Shown piece after piece: positions 16,624-25,033 of a DNA stretch of 64,000 nucleotides (positions are counted from its first letter, which is position 1; every line of letters starts with the position of its first letter). Made by a program: the position numbers and the translations under genes. Under the pieces are notes generated by a model, which saw nothing but the letters and a program-made list of their open reading frames with translations, did not search any database and was not told the DNA's origin. The stretch comes from Methanobacteriota archaeon (lineage in GTDB: Archaea > Halobacteriota > Methanomicrobia > Methanomicrobiales > Methanocorpusculaceae): positions 1 through 64,000 of the forward strand of contig JAEWXF010000028.1 in NCBI GenBank assembly GCA_023396065.1, written 5' to 3'.

Positions 16624-17208
16624 ATGACTGAAGATGATATATTTGTGCGGGACCGGTCCGGAGACCGGATCGGAACGGATGATCCTGAGTATTTCCGGAT
16701 TCATGAGGTAATTGCTGCGGCCCAGCAGCTCTGTGCGGAGCTGAACGGAACGTATCATACGGAGGATGAGGTCAGGCGGCTGTTCAGCCGCCTGACCGGG
16801 ACTGAGACGGATGCGACTTTTCGTCTTTTGCCGCCGTTTTATACGGATTTCGGCAGAAACACCCGGGTCGGCCAGAATGTGTTCGCGAATCATGCCTGTA
16901 CGTTTATGGACCGGGGCGGGATTACGATTGAGGATGAGGTGCTGATCGGGCCGAAGGTGAATCTGATTACGACGAATCATCCGCTGAATCCTGCGGAGCG
17001 GCACTCGACCGTCTCCCGGCCTATTGTGATCCGGAAAAATGCCTGGATTGGTGCGGCGGCAACGATTCTTCCCGGGGTGACAATCGGAGAGAATGCAGTG
17101 GTGGCCGCGGGAGCCGTGGTGACGAAAGATGTTCCGGCAGGAACTGTTGCGGCCGGCGTTCCGGCACGGATCGTCGGCAGCTCTGAAAGAGTGAAGCAAA
17201 GCAAATGA
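16624..17208 (+). CDS. Hexapeptide-repeat O-acetyltransferase
   Basis: The 194-residue protein resembles maltose/galactoside O-acetyltransferases. An N-terminal helical segment is followed by FYTDFGRNTRVGQNVFANHA, then left-handed beta-helix turns. The catalytic His is in LITTNHPLNPAERH, and the acetyl-CoA site is in WIGAAATILPGVTIGENAVV and AAGAVVTKDVPAGTVAAGVP. It probably acetylates a sugar, thiol or similar acceptor as a trimer. A good ribosome site (GGTG) precedes ATG 16624. It ends 10 bp before the first aldo/keto reductase. Confidence 0.88.
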   Translation: MTEDDIFVRDRSGDRIGTDDPEYFRIHEVIAAAQQLCAELNGTYHTEDEVRRLFSRLTGTETDATFRLLPPFYTDFGRNTRVGQNVFANHACTFMDRGGITIEDEVLIGPKVNLITTNHPLNPAERHSTVSRPIVIRKNAWIGAAATILPGVTIGENAVVAAGAVVTKDVPAGTVAAGVPARIVGSSERVKQSK

Positions 17209-17218
17209 GGAGTTCATG

Positions 17219-18340
17219 ATGAAATATTTTGACAAGGAGATCAAGAAACTGGGATTCGGCCTGATGCGCCTTCCCATGACCGGCGAACGTATCGATGTGG
17301 AACAGGTAAAGCAGATGGTGGACCGGTTTATGGAAGAGGGGTTCACGTACTTTGATACCGCGTGGGCGTATCCGGGGAGTGAGGATGCGATCCGGGAGGC
17401 ACTGGTTGAGCGGTATCCGCGGGAAAAATTCCTGCTGGCAACAAAGAATGCCGCATGGATTAACTGTTCCACGCGGGAGGAGGCGATTGTACAGTTTGAG
17501 ACGTCGCTGAAACAGACCGGGGCAGGGTATTTTGATTTTTACCTGCTGCATAATCTTGGCGAGACCCGGACCCGTTTCTTCGATGATTTTTCGATGTGGG
17601 ATTTTGTGCAGGAGAAGAAGGCGGAAGGGCTGATCCGTCATGTAGGTCTGTCGTTCCATTCCACGCCGGAGGAGCTGGAGGAGATTTTACAGGCTCATCC
17701 GGAGATGGAGTTTGTGCTGCTGCAGATTAATTATGCGGACTGGGAGAATCCTGCGATTCAGGCGAGAGGATGCTATGAGGTGGCACGGAAATACCATAAA
17801 CCCGTGATTGTGATGGAGCCGGTAAAGGGAGGTATGCTTGCGACTCCTCCGGATTCGGTGCAGGAGCTGTTCCGGCAGGCGAATCCTGATGCATCGTTTG
17901 CGTCGTGGGCTATCCGGTTTGCGGCCGGACTGGACGGGGTGGTGACGGTTCTCTCCGGTATGAGCAGTATTGAACAGATGGAGGATAATCTTTCGTATAT
18001 GAAGGAGTTTACCCCGCTGTCCGCAGCAGAGATGGCGGTTCTGCACAAGGCACAGGAAGCGCTTTCCCGGATTCCGCTTATTCCCTGTACGACCTGTAAC
18101 TACTGTTCCAAGGTGTGTCCGAATGATATCGGGATTTCTGGTTCGTTTGTGGCGATGAATTATCTGACGCTGTACCGGAATCTGACAGAGGCGAGGTTTC
18201 AGGAGGGATGGCTGGTTGGTATGCACGGGAAGAAAAGTGCCCGGGAGTGTCTGGAATGCGGAATGTGTGAGGAGGTTTGTCCCCAGCATATTGCAATCGT
18301 TGCGGAGCTGAAGAGGGTTGCCGAGACGTTCGGGGAGTAA
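17219..18340 (+). CDS. Aldo/keto reductase with C-terminal ferredoxin domain
   Basis: The 373-residue protein has the TIM-barrel AKR start LGFGLMRLPMTGERIDVEQV, catalytic Tyr region YFDTAWAYPGSEDAI and substrate-site LLQINYADWENPAIQARGCY. The last 90 residues add two Cys clusters, CTTCNYCSKVCPN and CLECGMCEEVCPQH, as in Fe-S aldo/keto reductases of anaerobes. It likely couples ferredoxin to carbonyl reduction. GGAG at 17209-17212 gives better spacing to ATG 17219 than to ATG 17216. It is a paralogue of the next gene. Confidence 0.9.
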   Translation: MKYFDKEIKKLGFGLMRLPMTGERIDVEQVKQMVDRFMEEGFTYFDTAWAYPGSEDAIREALVERYPREKFLLATKNAAWINCSTREEAIVQFETSLKQTGAGYFDFYLLHNLGETRTRFFDDFSMWDFVQEKKAEGLIRHVGLSFHSTPEELEEILQAHPEMEFVLLQINYADWENPAIQARGCYEVARKYHKPVIVMEPVKGGMLATPPDSVQELFRQANPDASFASWAIRFAAGLDGVVTVLSGMSSIEQMEDNLSYMKEFTPLSAAEMAVLHKAQEALSRIPLIPCTTCNYCSKVCPNDIGISGSFVAMNYLTLYRNLTEARFQEGWLVGMHGKKSARECLECGMCEEVCPQHIAIVAELKRVAETFGE

Positions 18341-18413
18341 GACCTCTTACTTTTTTATCCTCACTCTCTGACCCTGCGAATACTCAATACCCTCCTCTGC
18401 GAATACTGAATAC

Positions 18414-19586
18414 ATGGAGAGCGAGGGAAAAACTCCCGGTAAACTTGGGTTCGGCGGTCTGCGGCTGCCGCTTACGGATGCGGGGGATCAGAAGTCCGTC
18501 GATTTTGCGGAGCTGTGTTCGATGGTGGATCTGTTTCTTGCCCGGGGTTGTACGCATTTTGATACTGCGTATACGTATCACGGATACCGAAGCGAGGCGG
18601 CAATCCGGGAGGCGCTTGTCCGGCGGCATCGCCGCGAGGAGTTTAGTCTGACGACGAAGCTTGCGATGCATCATGTGAAGTGTTCTGCGGATCAGGAGAA
18701 ACTGTTTGTCGAGCAGCTGGAAAACTGCGGGGTTTCGTATTTTGATTACTATTTTCTGCATAACATCGGGGCGCCTGCATACAGGACGGCCTGTGCGGTG
18801 GACAGTTTCGGGTTCGGGCAGCGGCTGAAGCGGGAGGGACGAATACACTATTTCGGGATCTCGTTTCATGATACGCCGGAGCTGCTGGACGAAATTCTGA
18901 CTGCTCATCCGGAGCTGGATGTGGTGATGCTGCAGATAAATTATCTGGACTGGGAGAATCCGGGAATTCAGTCGAGGCGGTGTTATGAGGTTGCCCGAAA
19001 GCATTCCATACCGGTTTTTGTGATGGAGCCCTGTAAGGGGGGATTGCTGGCAAATCTGCCGGAGAAGGCGGAACGGCTGCTGAAATCGTTTGCGCCGGAT
19101 GCAACTGCAGCGTCATGGGCTGTCCGGTTTGCGGCGGGGCTGCCGGGCGTGTCACGGGTTCTGTCCGGAATGTCAACGGTGGAGCAGGTACTGGATAATA
19201 CGTCGTATATGGCGGAGTTTGTTCCGCTTGGTGAGGAGGAACTGCGTATTTTGGATGAGGTGGTGTCCATTCTGCAGGAGGAGCGGGAGATTTCCTGTAC
19301 AGCCTGCCGGTACTGTGAGGAGGTGTGCCCGAAGCAGATTGCAATTCCGGATTATTTTGGCTTATATAATAGTGCGAAACGCGACGCGGCCTGCGGGTTT
19401 TCGAGTCAGTTTGTGTATTATCTGAATATTGCAGGGGCACGGGGGAGGGCGTCAGAGTGTCTGGAATGCGGGAGATGTGAGGCGGCCTGTCCGCAGCATC
19501 TGAAAATTTCCGGGTATCTGAAGGAGGTGTCGGCGGCTTTTGATGTTACGCCGGCATTTTTCCGGGGAGGGGGTACGAGGGAGTAA
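18414..19586 (+). CDS. Second ferredoxin-tailed aldo/keto reductase
   Basis: The 390-residue paralogue of the preceding gene has GKLGFGGLRLPLTDAGDQKS, FDTAYTYHGYRSEAAI (catalytic Tyr), MLQINYLDWENPGIQSRRCY, and C-terminal clusters CTACRYCEEVCPK and CLECGRCEAACPQH. It starts 73 bp after the first copy; a T-run in that gap may partly separate the transcripts. The pair looks like a tandem duplication that has diverged in the substrate loops. No ribosome site is obvious at ATG 18414. Confidence 0.9.
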   Translation: MESEGKTPGKLGFGGLRLPLTDAGDQKSVDFAELCSMVDLFLARGCTHFDTAYTYHGYRSEAAIREALVRRHRREEFSLTTKLAMHHVKCSADQEKLFVEQLENCGVSYFDYYFLHNIGAPAYRTACAVDSFGFGQRLKREGRIHYFGISFHDTPELLDEILTAHPELDVVMLQINYLDWENPGIQSRRCYEVARKHSIPVFVMEPCKGGLLANLPEKAERLLKSFAPDATAASWAVRFAAGLPGVSRVLSGMSTVEQVLDNTSYMAEFVPLGEEELRILDEVVSILQEEREISCTACRYCEEVCPKQIAIPDYFGLYNSAKRDAACGFSSQFVYYLNIAGARGRASECLECGRCEAACPQHLKISGYLKEVSAAFDVTPAFFRGGGTRE

Positions 19587-19606
19587 GGGATTTTCCGGAG
19601 TATCTG

Positions 19607-20221
19607 TCAGCCGGTATGTGCGGCGTTGTCTGCTGAGAGGCCGGATTCCGGCCGGGTCAGTGCGATGTAGAGGAGAATGCATGCGGCAAGGATACCTGCG
19701 GCAGCGGAGAGACTTCTGAGAAGACTGAGGCAGGGTTCAAGGGGACCGATGTTTATTCCAAGGATACCGAGGATGAGGAAATAACTTATCATCAGTGCCG
19801 GGGCGAGGAGTGCGGGAATCTGCGGGAGGTTCTGCGGTTTGTCCGCATCGGGGATGATGAACCAGACGGGCAGGTAGAGAAGCAGCAGAACCGGCCAGAG
19901 ATTGAAGCAGATAAGATGTGTTACGGCATCGAATCCGGACAGGCCGATGCCGAACAGCGGGGTGAGGAATACGAGTCCGGCCGCAACCGGGAGGGAAAGT
20001 ATGCCAAGCAGCAGGAATGGTTTCTTCGGACGAACGGTTTGTGCGTAGAGCAGGCAGCCTCCGGCCGGGAGGATGAGAAACAGCAGGGCGAGGAGGTAGA
20101 GGAGGACGGTGAGAGCCGGGCTTTTGTCAGGAGTGACGGTACTGACTGCCATGATGAGCGGCAGGAGATATATGAGTGAGATGAGGCAGAGGCCAAGCCG
20201 TGCGGTTTGTGGTGTGTTCAT
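19607..20221 (-). CDS. Six-helix membrane protein, paralogous family (copy A)
   Basis: The 204-residue protein is nearly all hydrophobic, with six predicted helices and no recognised family. It shares a central motif with the two membrane proteins at 21564 and 22217: a helix ending in LYLPVWFIIPDADKP, then NLPQIPALLAP. The stop lies just beyond the convergent aldo/keto reductase gene. It is the second gene of a pair, starting 12 bp after the small membrane-anchored protein at 20234, and would be driven by the shared-motif promoter at 20676. Function is unknown. Confidence 0.7.
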   Translation of the reverse strand: MNTPQTARLGLCLISLIYLLPLIMAVSTVTPDKSPALTVLLYLLALLFLILPAGGCLLYAQTVRPKKPFLLLGILSLPVAAGLVFLTPLFGIGLSGFDAVTHLICFNLWPVLLLLYLPVWFIIPDADKPQNLPQIPALLAPALMISYFLILGILGINIGPLEPCLSLLRSLSAAAGILAACILLYIALTRPESGLSADNAAHTG

Positions 20222-20233
20222 GTTTTTTCCGGG

Positions 20234-20614
20234 TCAGGTGACGACTCTGGTCAGATGGTAGTAGGTTTTGTTCCAGTAAAGGTAGCCGTTACCAAAGGAG
20301 GAGAGCAGTTCTGCTGCGTCCGATTTGCTGATGCAGGGAACGTCTGATCTCATGATAAGAAAGGGGTCTTCGGTGATTGGGACATCCCGGCCGTCTTCGA
20401 TGAGAGCATGCAGAGCCGGGTAGCGGGTGAAGTCTTCGTTGGTCAGGGTGATGAGGAGGACGGATAGGTGGTACGGCGGGTTTTGTTCGGTGTAGCCGGT
20501 TGGCATTGCGGCGATCCATTCGTCTGTGTGAGCAAAGAGGTACTGGCCGCCGAGGTAGCAGCCGAGAAAGAGGAGGATGACTGCGACGATGAGGGCGATG
20601 CTTTTCTTTTCCAT
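20234..20614 (-). CDS. Small membrane-anchored protein of the ED-YPAL family (copy A)
   Basis: The protein has 126 residues from ATG 20614 (MEKKSIALIVAVILLFLGCY). An N-terminal helix with LGC may act as a lipobox or plain anchor. The outer domain carries the family pattern seen also at 22850 and 27661: LTNEDFTRYPALHALIE, ITEDPF, SKSDAAELLSSFGNG, then WNKTYYHLTRVVT at the C-terminus. I do not recognise the family. The longer upstream frame would cross its own promoter. It is the first gene of an operon with the six-helix protein. Confidence 0.72.
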   Translation of the reverse strand: MEKKSIALIVAVILLFLGCYLGGQYLFAHTDEWIAAMPTGYTEQNPPYHLSVLLITLTNEDFTRYPALHALIEDGRDVPITEDPFLIMRSDVPCISKSDAAELLSSFGNGYLYWNKTYYHLTRVVT

Positions 20615-20675
20615 GATTGTTTTCTCAGATTCTCCGCCGGGCGACAGAGAGAATAGTGGAGTATCGACGGGATGA

Positions 20676-20694
20676 CTATATATGAATATTGGCC
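20676..20694 (-). promoter_or_regulatory. Shared-motif promoter, site 1
   Basis: Minus strand reads GGCCAAT-ATTCA-TATATAG. The flanks make TTGGCCAA a perfect palindrome. TATA placement predicts transcription start about 35-40 nt before ATG 20614. It drives the operon 20614-19607. Confidence 0.7.
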
Positions 20695-20697
20695 AAA

Positions 20698-21563
20698 ATA
20701 TCGTTTTGGAAGATATCAGTATCATTGTCCGGGAAGAGGACACACAGGCACCGAAATCCTACGTCCTTACCGAAACGGCAGAGGAAGCCTGCCGGAGTCT
20801 GGCACGAAATACTGCTCATTTTGGGCAATAAAAGGAAATCCGGTGAGGAATTCAGCTTAAATTTATTAAGGCTCAAAACGGTATTTTAGAGGGGCTGTAA
20901 TTTTTTATGATGAATTCCTCCTCCCCACATGGAAAACCTGCCTTATTCGCATTTTATGTGTGTATCAAACGGGCTAATATTCTTTGGGTTTCCTGGGTGA
21001 ATTTTGTGTTAAAATTCGGGTGATCCTGTATTTTATGAGTATTGGTACTCCGCAGGGGATGCATATCCGGAGGGGATACATTCAGAGGGTATGGGAAACA
21101 GGCACAAAGCTGCTTCCTTGAATATGGATTTAGACCCCGCTGCGTAGGTAAATTCTGGGTTGTACTACATTCCCGGCGCCGGGGTTTTGGTTCACGGATA
21201 GGTCGATATTTTTTCGTGGGATCTTTCAGTCGTATGACTATCCTTTTTCTCGTGGGGCTTTGGACGCATGTGGTTGCCCACATGCGTCCAAAGCCCCACG
21301 AGAAAAAGTATCGACAGACAAACGGCACGTCTCAAGAAAAATAGAGACAGTCGCAAACCAAAGTCCCTCGAGCAAACCTTCGGCTTCCCCGCAGAAATAA
21401 TGCCGACCGCATCATAATGTGCCTCGCAAGCCGAAATTTTTTGAGGACAGCTCGTTCAGCGATAGACGACCTCCGAACGACAAATTCCGGAAAAATACGT
21501 ACCTGCATCCACAGTAAAACCCCCTTTCAGCTCCATGGATCTGAAAGGGGAATCCGGTCTGTT
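20698..21563. other. Long gap without genes
   Basis: About 870 bp between two operons of the lipoprotein/membrane-protein locus. No frame looks coding: the only longer ones cross the giant hairpin at 21243-21308 or use unusual composition. The left half is AT-rich. The 66-nt hairpin and its imperfect second copy (21202 onward) are the only clear structure. Confidence 0.5.
21243..21308. repeat. Perfect 31-bp inverted repeat with 4-nt loop
   Basis: The left arm at 21243-21273 (CTTTTTCTCGTGGGGCTTTG...) is exactly complementary to 21278-21308, with loop TTGC. Just outside, GTCGATA (21202-21208) pairs with TATCGAC (21309-21315). The sequence following that outer copy (TTTTTTCGTGGGATCTTT) is an imperfect second copy of the left arm. 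An RNA from either strand would form a very stable rod. The T- and A-runs at the ends would allow termination in both directions. Confidence 0.9.
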
Positions 21564-22220
21564 TTATGACGATGATATCTCCGGGTGATGCAGACCGGTG
21601 AGGAGCAGGAGAATACCGGCAAGGGTGCTGATGAAAACACCAAATGAGAGAAGAACGGCTGCAAGCCCCGGGATCTGCAGATGAAGGGAGAACGAGAGCA
21701 TATTTCCGAGAAGCGGGGTGAGCAGGGCAAACGGGGTGAGAACTCCGAGAACCTGCGGGATACGGTGATGTTCTGCGAGTCCGGGGACCGTGAACCAGAC
21801 GGGAATATAGAGGAACAGGACGAACGGCAGGACAGCATACACGACTGTGGAAAGACCGGATACGACATTAGGATAGAGAAATCCTCCTGCGGCACCCCAG
21901 AACAAAAAAAGGACCATCGGAACAAACGAAAAAGTAGCTGCAAGAATATATTTTTTCCGCGGTTTTACCACATGATTATACCGGGCGGCTCCGGCAATGG
22001 ACAGGAGAAAGAGGAGCATGACGATGCAGAACGTGATGACGCTGGGGAGGGGAGAGCTGCGTGCGATCATGATATCACCACCGCCTGAAACGGAGAGTGC
22101 AATCCATCCTGCGGCAAGGTGTGTTGAGACGAGGGAAATGAGCGGAATAAAGTAGATGAGCGAGAGTTCAAGGACGCTAAGTCTGGCCAGCTGTGTTGGG
22201 GTTGTCGGTTGTGTGTTCAT
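21564..22220 (-). CDS. Six-helix membrane protein (copy B2)
   Basis: The 218-residue hydrophobic protein belongs to the same paralogous family as 19607 and 22217. The shared motif is LYIPVWFTVPGLAEHHRI followed by PQVLGVLTP. It is the last gene of a three-gene operon: its start overlaps the stop of the previous gene by four bases (ATGA on the minus strand), implying coupled translation. Function is unknown; no transporter signature is visible. Confidence 0.7.
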   Translation of the reverse strand: MNTQPTTPTQLARLSVLELSLIYFIPLISLVSTHLAAGWIALSVSGGGDIMIARSSPLPSVITFCIVMLLFLLSIAGAARYNHVVKPRKKYILAATFSFVPMVLFLFWGAAGGFLYPNVVSGLSTVVYAVLPFVLFLYIPVWFTVPGLAEHHRIPQVLGVLTPFALLTPLLGNMLSFSLHLQIPGLAAVLLSFGVFISTLAGILLLLTGLHHPEISSS

Positions 22221-22840
22221 GTAAGGACGCTTGATGAGGAAACGGGTTCCGCAACCTCCGGGTGATGCAGACCGCGATGGATGAGGATCAGTCCGGAAAG
22301 GATGCCGGTTATCGTGAGGGCCGTCATCCAGACGGCGAAGAGGCTGTTTAGCTCACCGGGTGTGAGGCTGCCCTGGAAGATGAGGAGGACAAAGAATGAA
22401 CCGACCGCCATGAGGGTGGTGATGAGGGCGAGGATCTGTGGGATGTGATGCGGCGTTTTGACACCGGGAATTGCAAACCATGCAGGGATGAGGAGTATGA
22501 GGTTGACCGGGTAGAGGAAGTAGAGGTAGATGGTGAGGGCACCAGAGATTCCGTACGGCGTCATGCCGAACATGGGGACGAGCAGGAGGAGAAGGATGGC
22601 AAAGAAGAGGTTGCCGACGGCAGGAATGAGATATTTCTGCCGGCAGGTCCGGGCGTAGAGATATCCGCCGGCTACAGAGAGGAAGAGGGCTGCGACGACA
22701 AGGATGTACTGCAGGTAGGTGAGAGCCGGGAATGTGCCCGGCTGGAGGTTGACTGAGCCAGGGATGAGGTAGGATATCGGCAGGAAATAGAGAAGGGAGA
22801 GGCAGATGACACTCTTTTGTGCGATGGATGTACGGTTCAT
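22217..22840 (-). CDS. Six-helix membrane protein (copy B1)
   Basis: The 207-residue protein has six predicted helices and the family motif LIPAWFAIPGVKTPHHIP followed by QILALITT. It starts 9 bp after the small lipoprotein at 22850 and overlaps the next copy by four bases. The local duplication 22217/21564 and the matching order lipoprotein-then-membrane protein in the operon at 20614-19607 suggest the two products work together in the membrane. Function is unknown. Confidence 0.7.
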   Translation of the reverse strand: MNRTSIAQKSVICLSLLYFLPISYLIPGSVNLQPGTFPALTYLQYILVVAALFLSVAGGYLYARTCRQKYLIPAVGNLFFAILLLLLVPMFGMTPYGISGALTIYLYFLYPVNLILLIPAWFAIPGVKTPHHIPQILALITTLMAVGSFFVLLIFQGSLTPGELNSLFAVWMTALTITGILSGLILIHRGLHHPEVAEPVSSSSVLT

Positions 22841-22849
22841 GGAGTAACC

Positions 22850-23185
22850 TCAGGAGACGAGATGCAGGAAGTGATAGTAGGAGCCGTTGTACTCAACGGT
22901 GTGACCGCCGAATTTGCCCAGGATAATACCGGCATCGGCACTGCTGAGAACAGGCTGCGCTGCGAACGGGTTGTCGGTGATGGTGATGCGGCCGGGAAGT
23001 CCGGCGAGGGCCGGGTATGCGGCGATGTCCTCTTCGGTAAGCCGGATGACCTCCTGATTTTCGGGTGCGGTGTCGGAGATGTGATGGATCTCCAGTGCAT
23101 TTACGCCGCCGTCAAGGCATCCGGCAGATGCGGTGACGAGGAGGAGGAGAACAGCGAGAGTCAGGATAAGGGGTTGTGTGTTCAT
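22850..23185 (-). CDS. Small lipoprotein of the ED-YPAL family (copy B)
   Basis: The protein has 111 residues. Signal MNTQPLILTLAVLLLLVTAS ends in lipobox SAGC. The outer domain has RLTEEDIAAYPALAGLP, ITDNPFAA, SSADAGIILGKFGGH and YNGSYYHFLHLVS, matching copies at 20234 and 27661. It is the first gene of an operon with two six-helix proteins and is driven by the shared-motif promoter at 23232. About 85 residues face outward; the repeated Tyr-Tyr-His end suggests a conserved binding surface, but nothing more can be said. Confidence 0.75.
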   Translation of the reverse strand: MNTQPLILTLAVLLLLVTASAGCLDGGVNALEIHHISDTAPENQEVIRLTEEDIAAYPALAGLPGRITITDNPFAAQPVLSSADAGIILGKFGGHTVEYNGSYYHFLHLVS

Positions 23186-23231
23186 GAGATACCTTTTGAA
23201 TGATGCTTTTAGGGAAGTATTGTGCTATACA

Positions 23232-23250
23232 GTATTTATGTATATTGACC
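23232..23250 (-). promoter_or_regulatory. Shared-motif promoter, site 2
   Basis: Minus strand reads GGTCAAT-ATACA-TAAATAC, upstream of the operon 23185-21564. The TATA part is the weakest of the eight sites. It lies back to back with site 3, with about 90 bp between. Confidence 0.6.
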
Positions 23251-23337
23251 ATTTCATTGCAGGTTCCGGGGAGTTGGGGTTCCCTCTGTGTGTTATTGCA
23301 GGGATACTATGACGATTCCGAAAAGAAATGAGAGATT

Positions 23338-23356
23338 GGCCAATTTTATTATATAG
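23338..23356 (+). promoter_or_regulatory. Shared-motif promoter, site 3
   Basis: Plus strand reads GGCCAAT-TTTAT-TATATAG, then TCTCCGG. With its flank it forms the perfect 10-bp palindrome ATTGGCCAAT. It lies 33 bp before ATG 23389, so the leader would be about 10 nt or less. Confidence 0.7.
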
Positions 23357-23388
23357 TCTCCGGCTCTATATTCCCCATAGTGAGGTCT

Positions 23389-24891
23389 ATGAAAATCTCA
23401 GGTGTACGATATTTCCTGGTACTTTTTGTTGTGGTCTGTTTCTGCTGTCCGGTGTCTGCGGCGGCGGATGCGGGATACTTTTCCGGCGGGGCCGGGACGG
23501 CGGATGATCCGTATCTGATTGCAACCCCGTCCGATCTGCTGAATCTGAGCCGGGCGGTGAACGGATGGGAGGATGGCGGCCGGTATGCCGGGTGTGCCTA
23601 CCGGGTGACAGCCCCGCTGAATCTTTCGGGGATCTCAGGCTGGGTGCCGGTCGGGACGCGGGATTCTTATTTTCCGACGGACAATGCAACGCTGTTTTGG
23701 TTCCGAGGGGTGTTTGACGGAGGGTTTCAGCCGATTACCGGTCTGACCGGTTCACACGGGGAACGGGTCGGGCTGCTGGGTCATGCGGAGGGGGCGGTTC
23801 TGAAAAATATCTGTCTGGAGCAGGTCACGGCGGAGTCCGGAGGGCTTGTCCGGTCGGCTTCGTCGACGCGGGTGGAAAACTGTTCGGTGTCCGGGACTGT
23901 TTCGGGGTATCCTGCGGGGATGCTGATCGGGTGGGGGAGAGCGTGTGACGTCCGGAACTGTTCGGTGTCCGGGTCGGTTACCGGTGTTATGACGGGCGGC
24001 GGGATTGCCGGACGGCTGGAGAACTCGACGGTTCAGTACTGTACGGCGGCGGTGTCGGTGACCGGTGACGGGTTTGAGGAGGTGGCGATGATCGGGGGAC
24101 TGACCGGATTTTCCGAAGGGTGTGTGATAACGGACAGTTTTTTCACCGGTGATCTGGTGAATGAGGACGGGTTTGCCGGGGGGCTGGCAGGGTTTTCGTC
24201 GGATGACCGGTATCTGCGCTGCGGTGCGACCGGTAATATGACGGGGTCTGCCCGTGTGGGGGGACTTGCGGGTGAGGCGGGCGGTTCGGTGTTTACGGAC
24301 TGCTTTGCGGCAGGGAATGTGTCGGCGGTGAAGGGATATGCCGGAGGGCTGGCCGGTACGGGTATGCAGGTGAATCTGTCCTGCTGTTATGCGGCGATGG
24401 GGAGTATCAGCGGGTTTTCAGGTATTGGTGCGGTTGCGGGGGAGTTCTACGGCGGGTCGGTTACCGACTGTGTTGTGCTGTCGTCACAGGTGACGGGGTC
24501 GCAGAATGTGTCTGCGTTGTTCGGGACGGAGGATCCGCAGTTTTCCGGGTGGCCGGTAACGCTCTCGAATGTGTCGGTCTGGGACGAGATGCAGGCTGGA
24601 GATATGCAAAGCCTGCCGGACAGTGTTTCGCGGGTTTCTTCGGCTGATGTCTGGGAGACGGCCCCCGGTTCCGGAGTATGGCGGGCGTTTTCGGCTGAGG
24701 TGTGGACGCTGCCGACTGCGGCGGACTACCGGCTTCCGGTGCTGCTCGGGACTCCGGCTGCGGCTCTGCCTGATGTGTCATTTCTGCGTTCCGGACCGGC
24801 GGTGCCCGGGAAGACGGAGTCGCCGGTTCCTCTTGCGGGAGTTGTACTTGGGTGTGCGGCGGCGGTTTTGCTCCGGAGACGGTTTGCATAA
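23389..24891 (+). CDS. GLUG-repeat surface protein with C-terminal anchor
   Basis: The 500-residue exported protein starts at ATG 23389 (MKISGVRYFLVLF), with signal cleavage expected after PVSA. GTADDPYLIATPSDLLNLSR opens the adhesin-type beta-helix. At least six GLUG-like repeats follow, such as SVTGVMTGGGIAG and SARVGGLAGEAGGSVF. The C-terminus is SPVPLAGVVLGCAAAVLLRR, a Pro-Leu-x-Gly motif, hydrophobic helix and Arg cluster like an archaeosortase substrate. Many Asn-x-Ser/Thr sequons suggest glycosylation. It is the only large repeat protein inside the shared-motif locus. Confidence 0.8.
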   Translation: MKISGVRYFLVLFVVVCFCCPVSAAADAGYFSGGAGTADDPYLIATPSDLLNLSRAVNGWEDGGRYAGCAYRVTAPLNLSGISGWVPVGTRDSYFPTDNATLFWFRGVFDGGFQPITGLTGSHGERVGLLGHAEGAVLKNICLEQVTAESGGLVRSASSTRVENCSVSGTVSGYPAGMLIGWGRACDVRNCSVSGSVTGVMTGGGIAGRLENSTVQYCTAAVSVTGDGFEEVAMIGGLTGFSEGCVITDSFFTGDLVNEDGFAGGLAGFSSDDRYLRCGATGNMTGSARVGGLAGEAGGSVFTDCFAAGNVSAVKGYAGGLAGTGMQVNLSCCYAAMGSISGFSGIGAVAGEFYGGSVTDCVVLSSQVTGSQNVSALFGTEDPQFSGWPVTLSNVSVWDEMQAGDMQSLPDSVSRVSSADVWETAPGSGVWRAFSAEVWTLPTAADYRLPVLLGTPAAALPDVSFLRSGPAVPGKTESPVPLAGVVLGCAAAVLLRRRFA

Positions 24892-25033
24892 AGGGATGCC
24901 GGTCTCTCTTTTTCGGAGAGGATACGGGAAAATTTCTTTTTTCAGGGTGTGTATGAAATGAATGTGCGGGAAAAACGGGGATGAACGGGAGGATGCCGAA
25001 AACTCCCGTTTCTGTGTGGTTCAGTTCTCCGGA

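Noticed and set aside
16426..17659. Minus-strand frames of 348 and 212 codons
   Set aside because: They overlap the acetyltransferase and aldo/keto reductase genes, which carry full motifs; the antisense products have none.
20954..21344. Frames of about 100-125 codons on both strands across the giant hairpin
   Set aside because: They read through the perfect inverted repeat, have no ribosome site, and have unusual composition; structure rather than coding explains the region.
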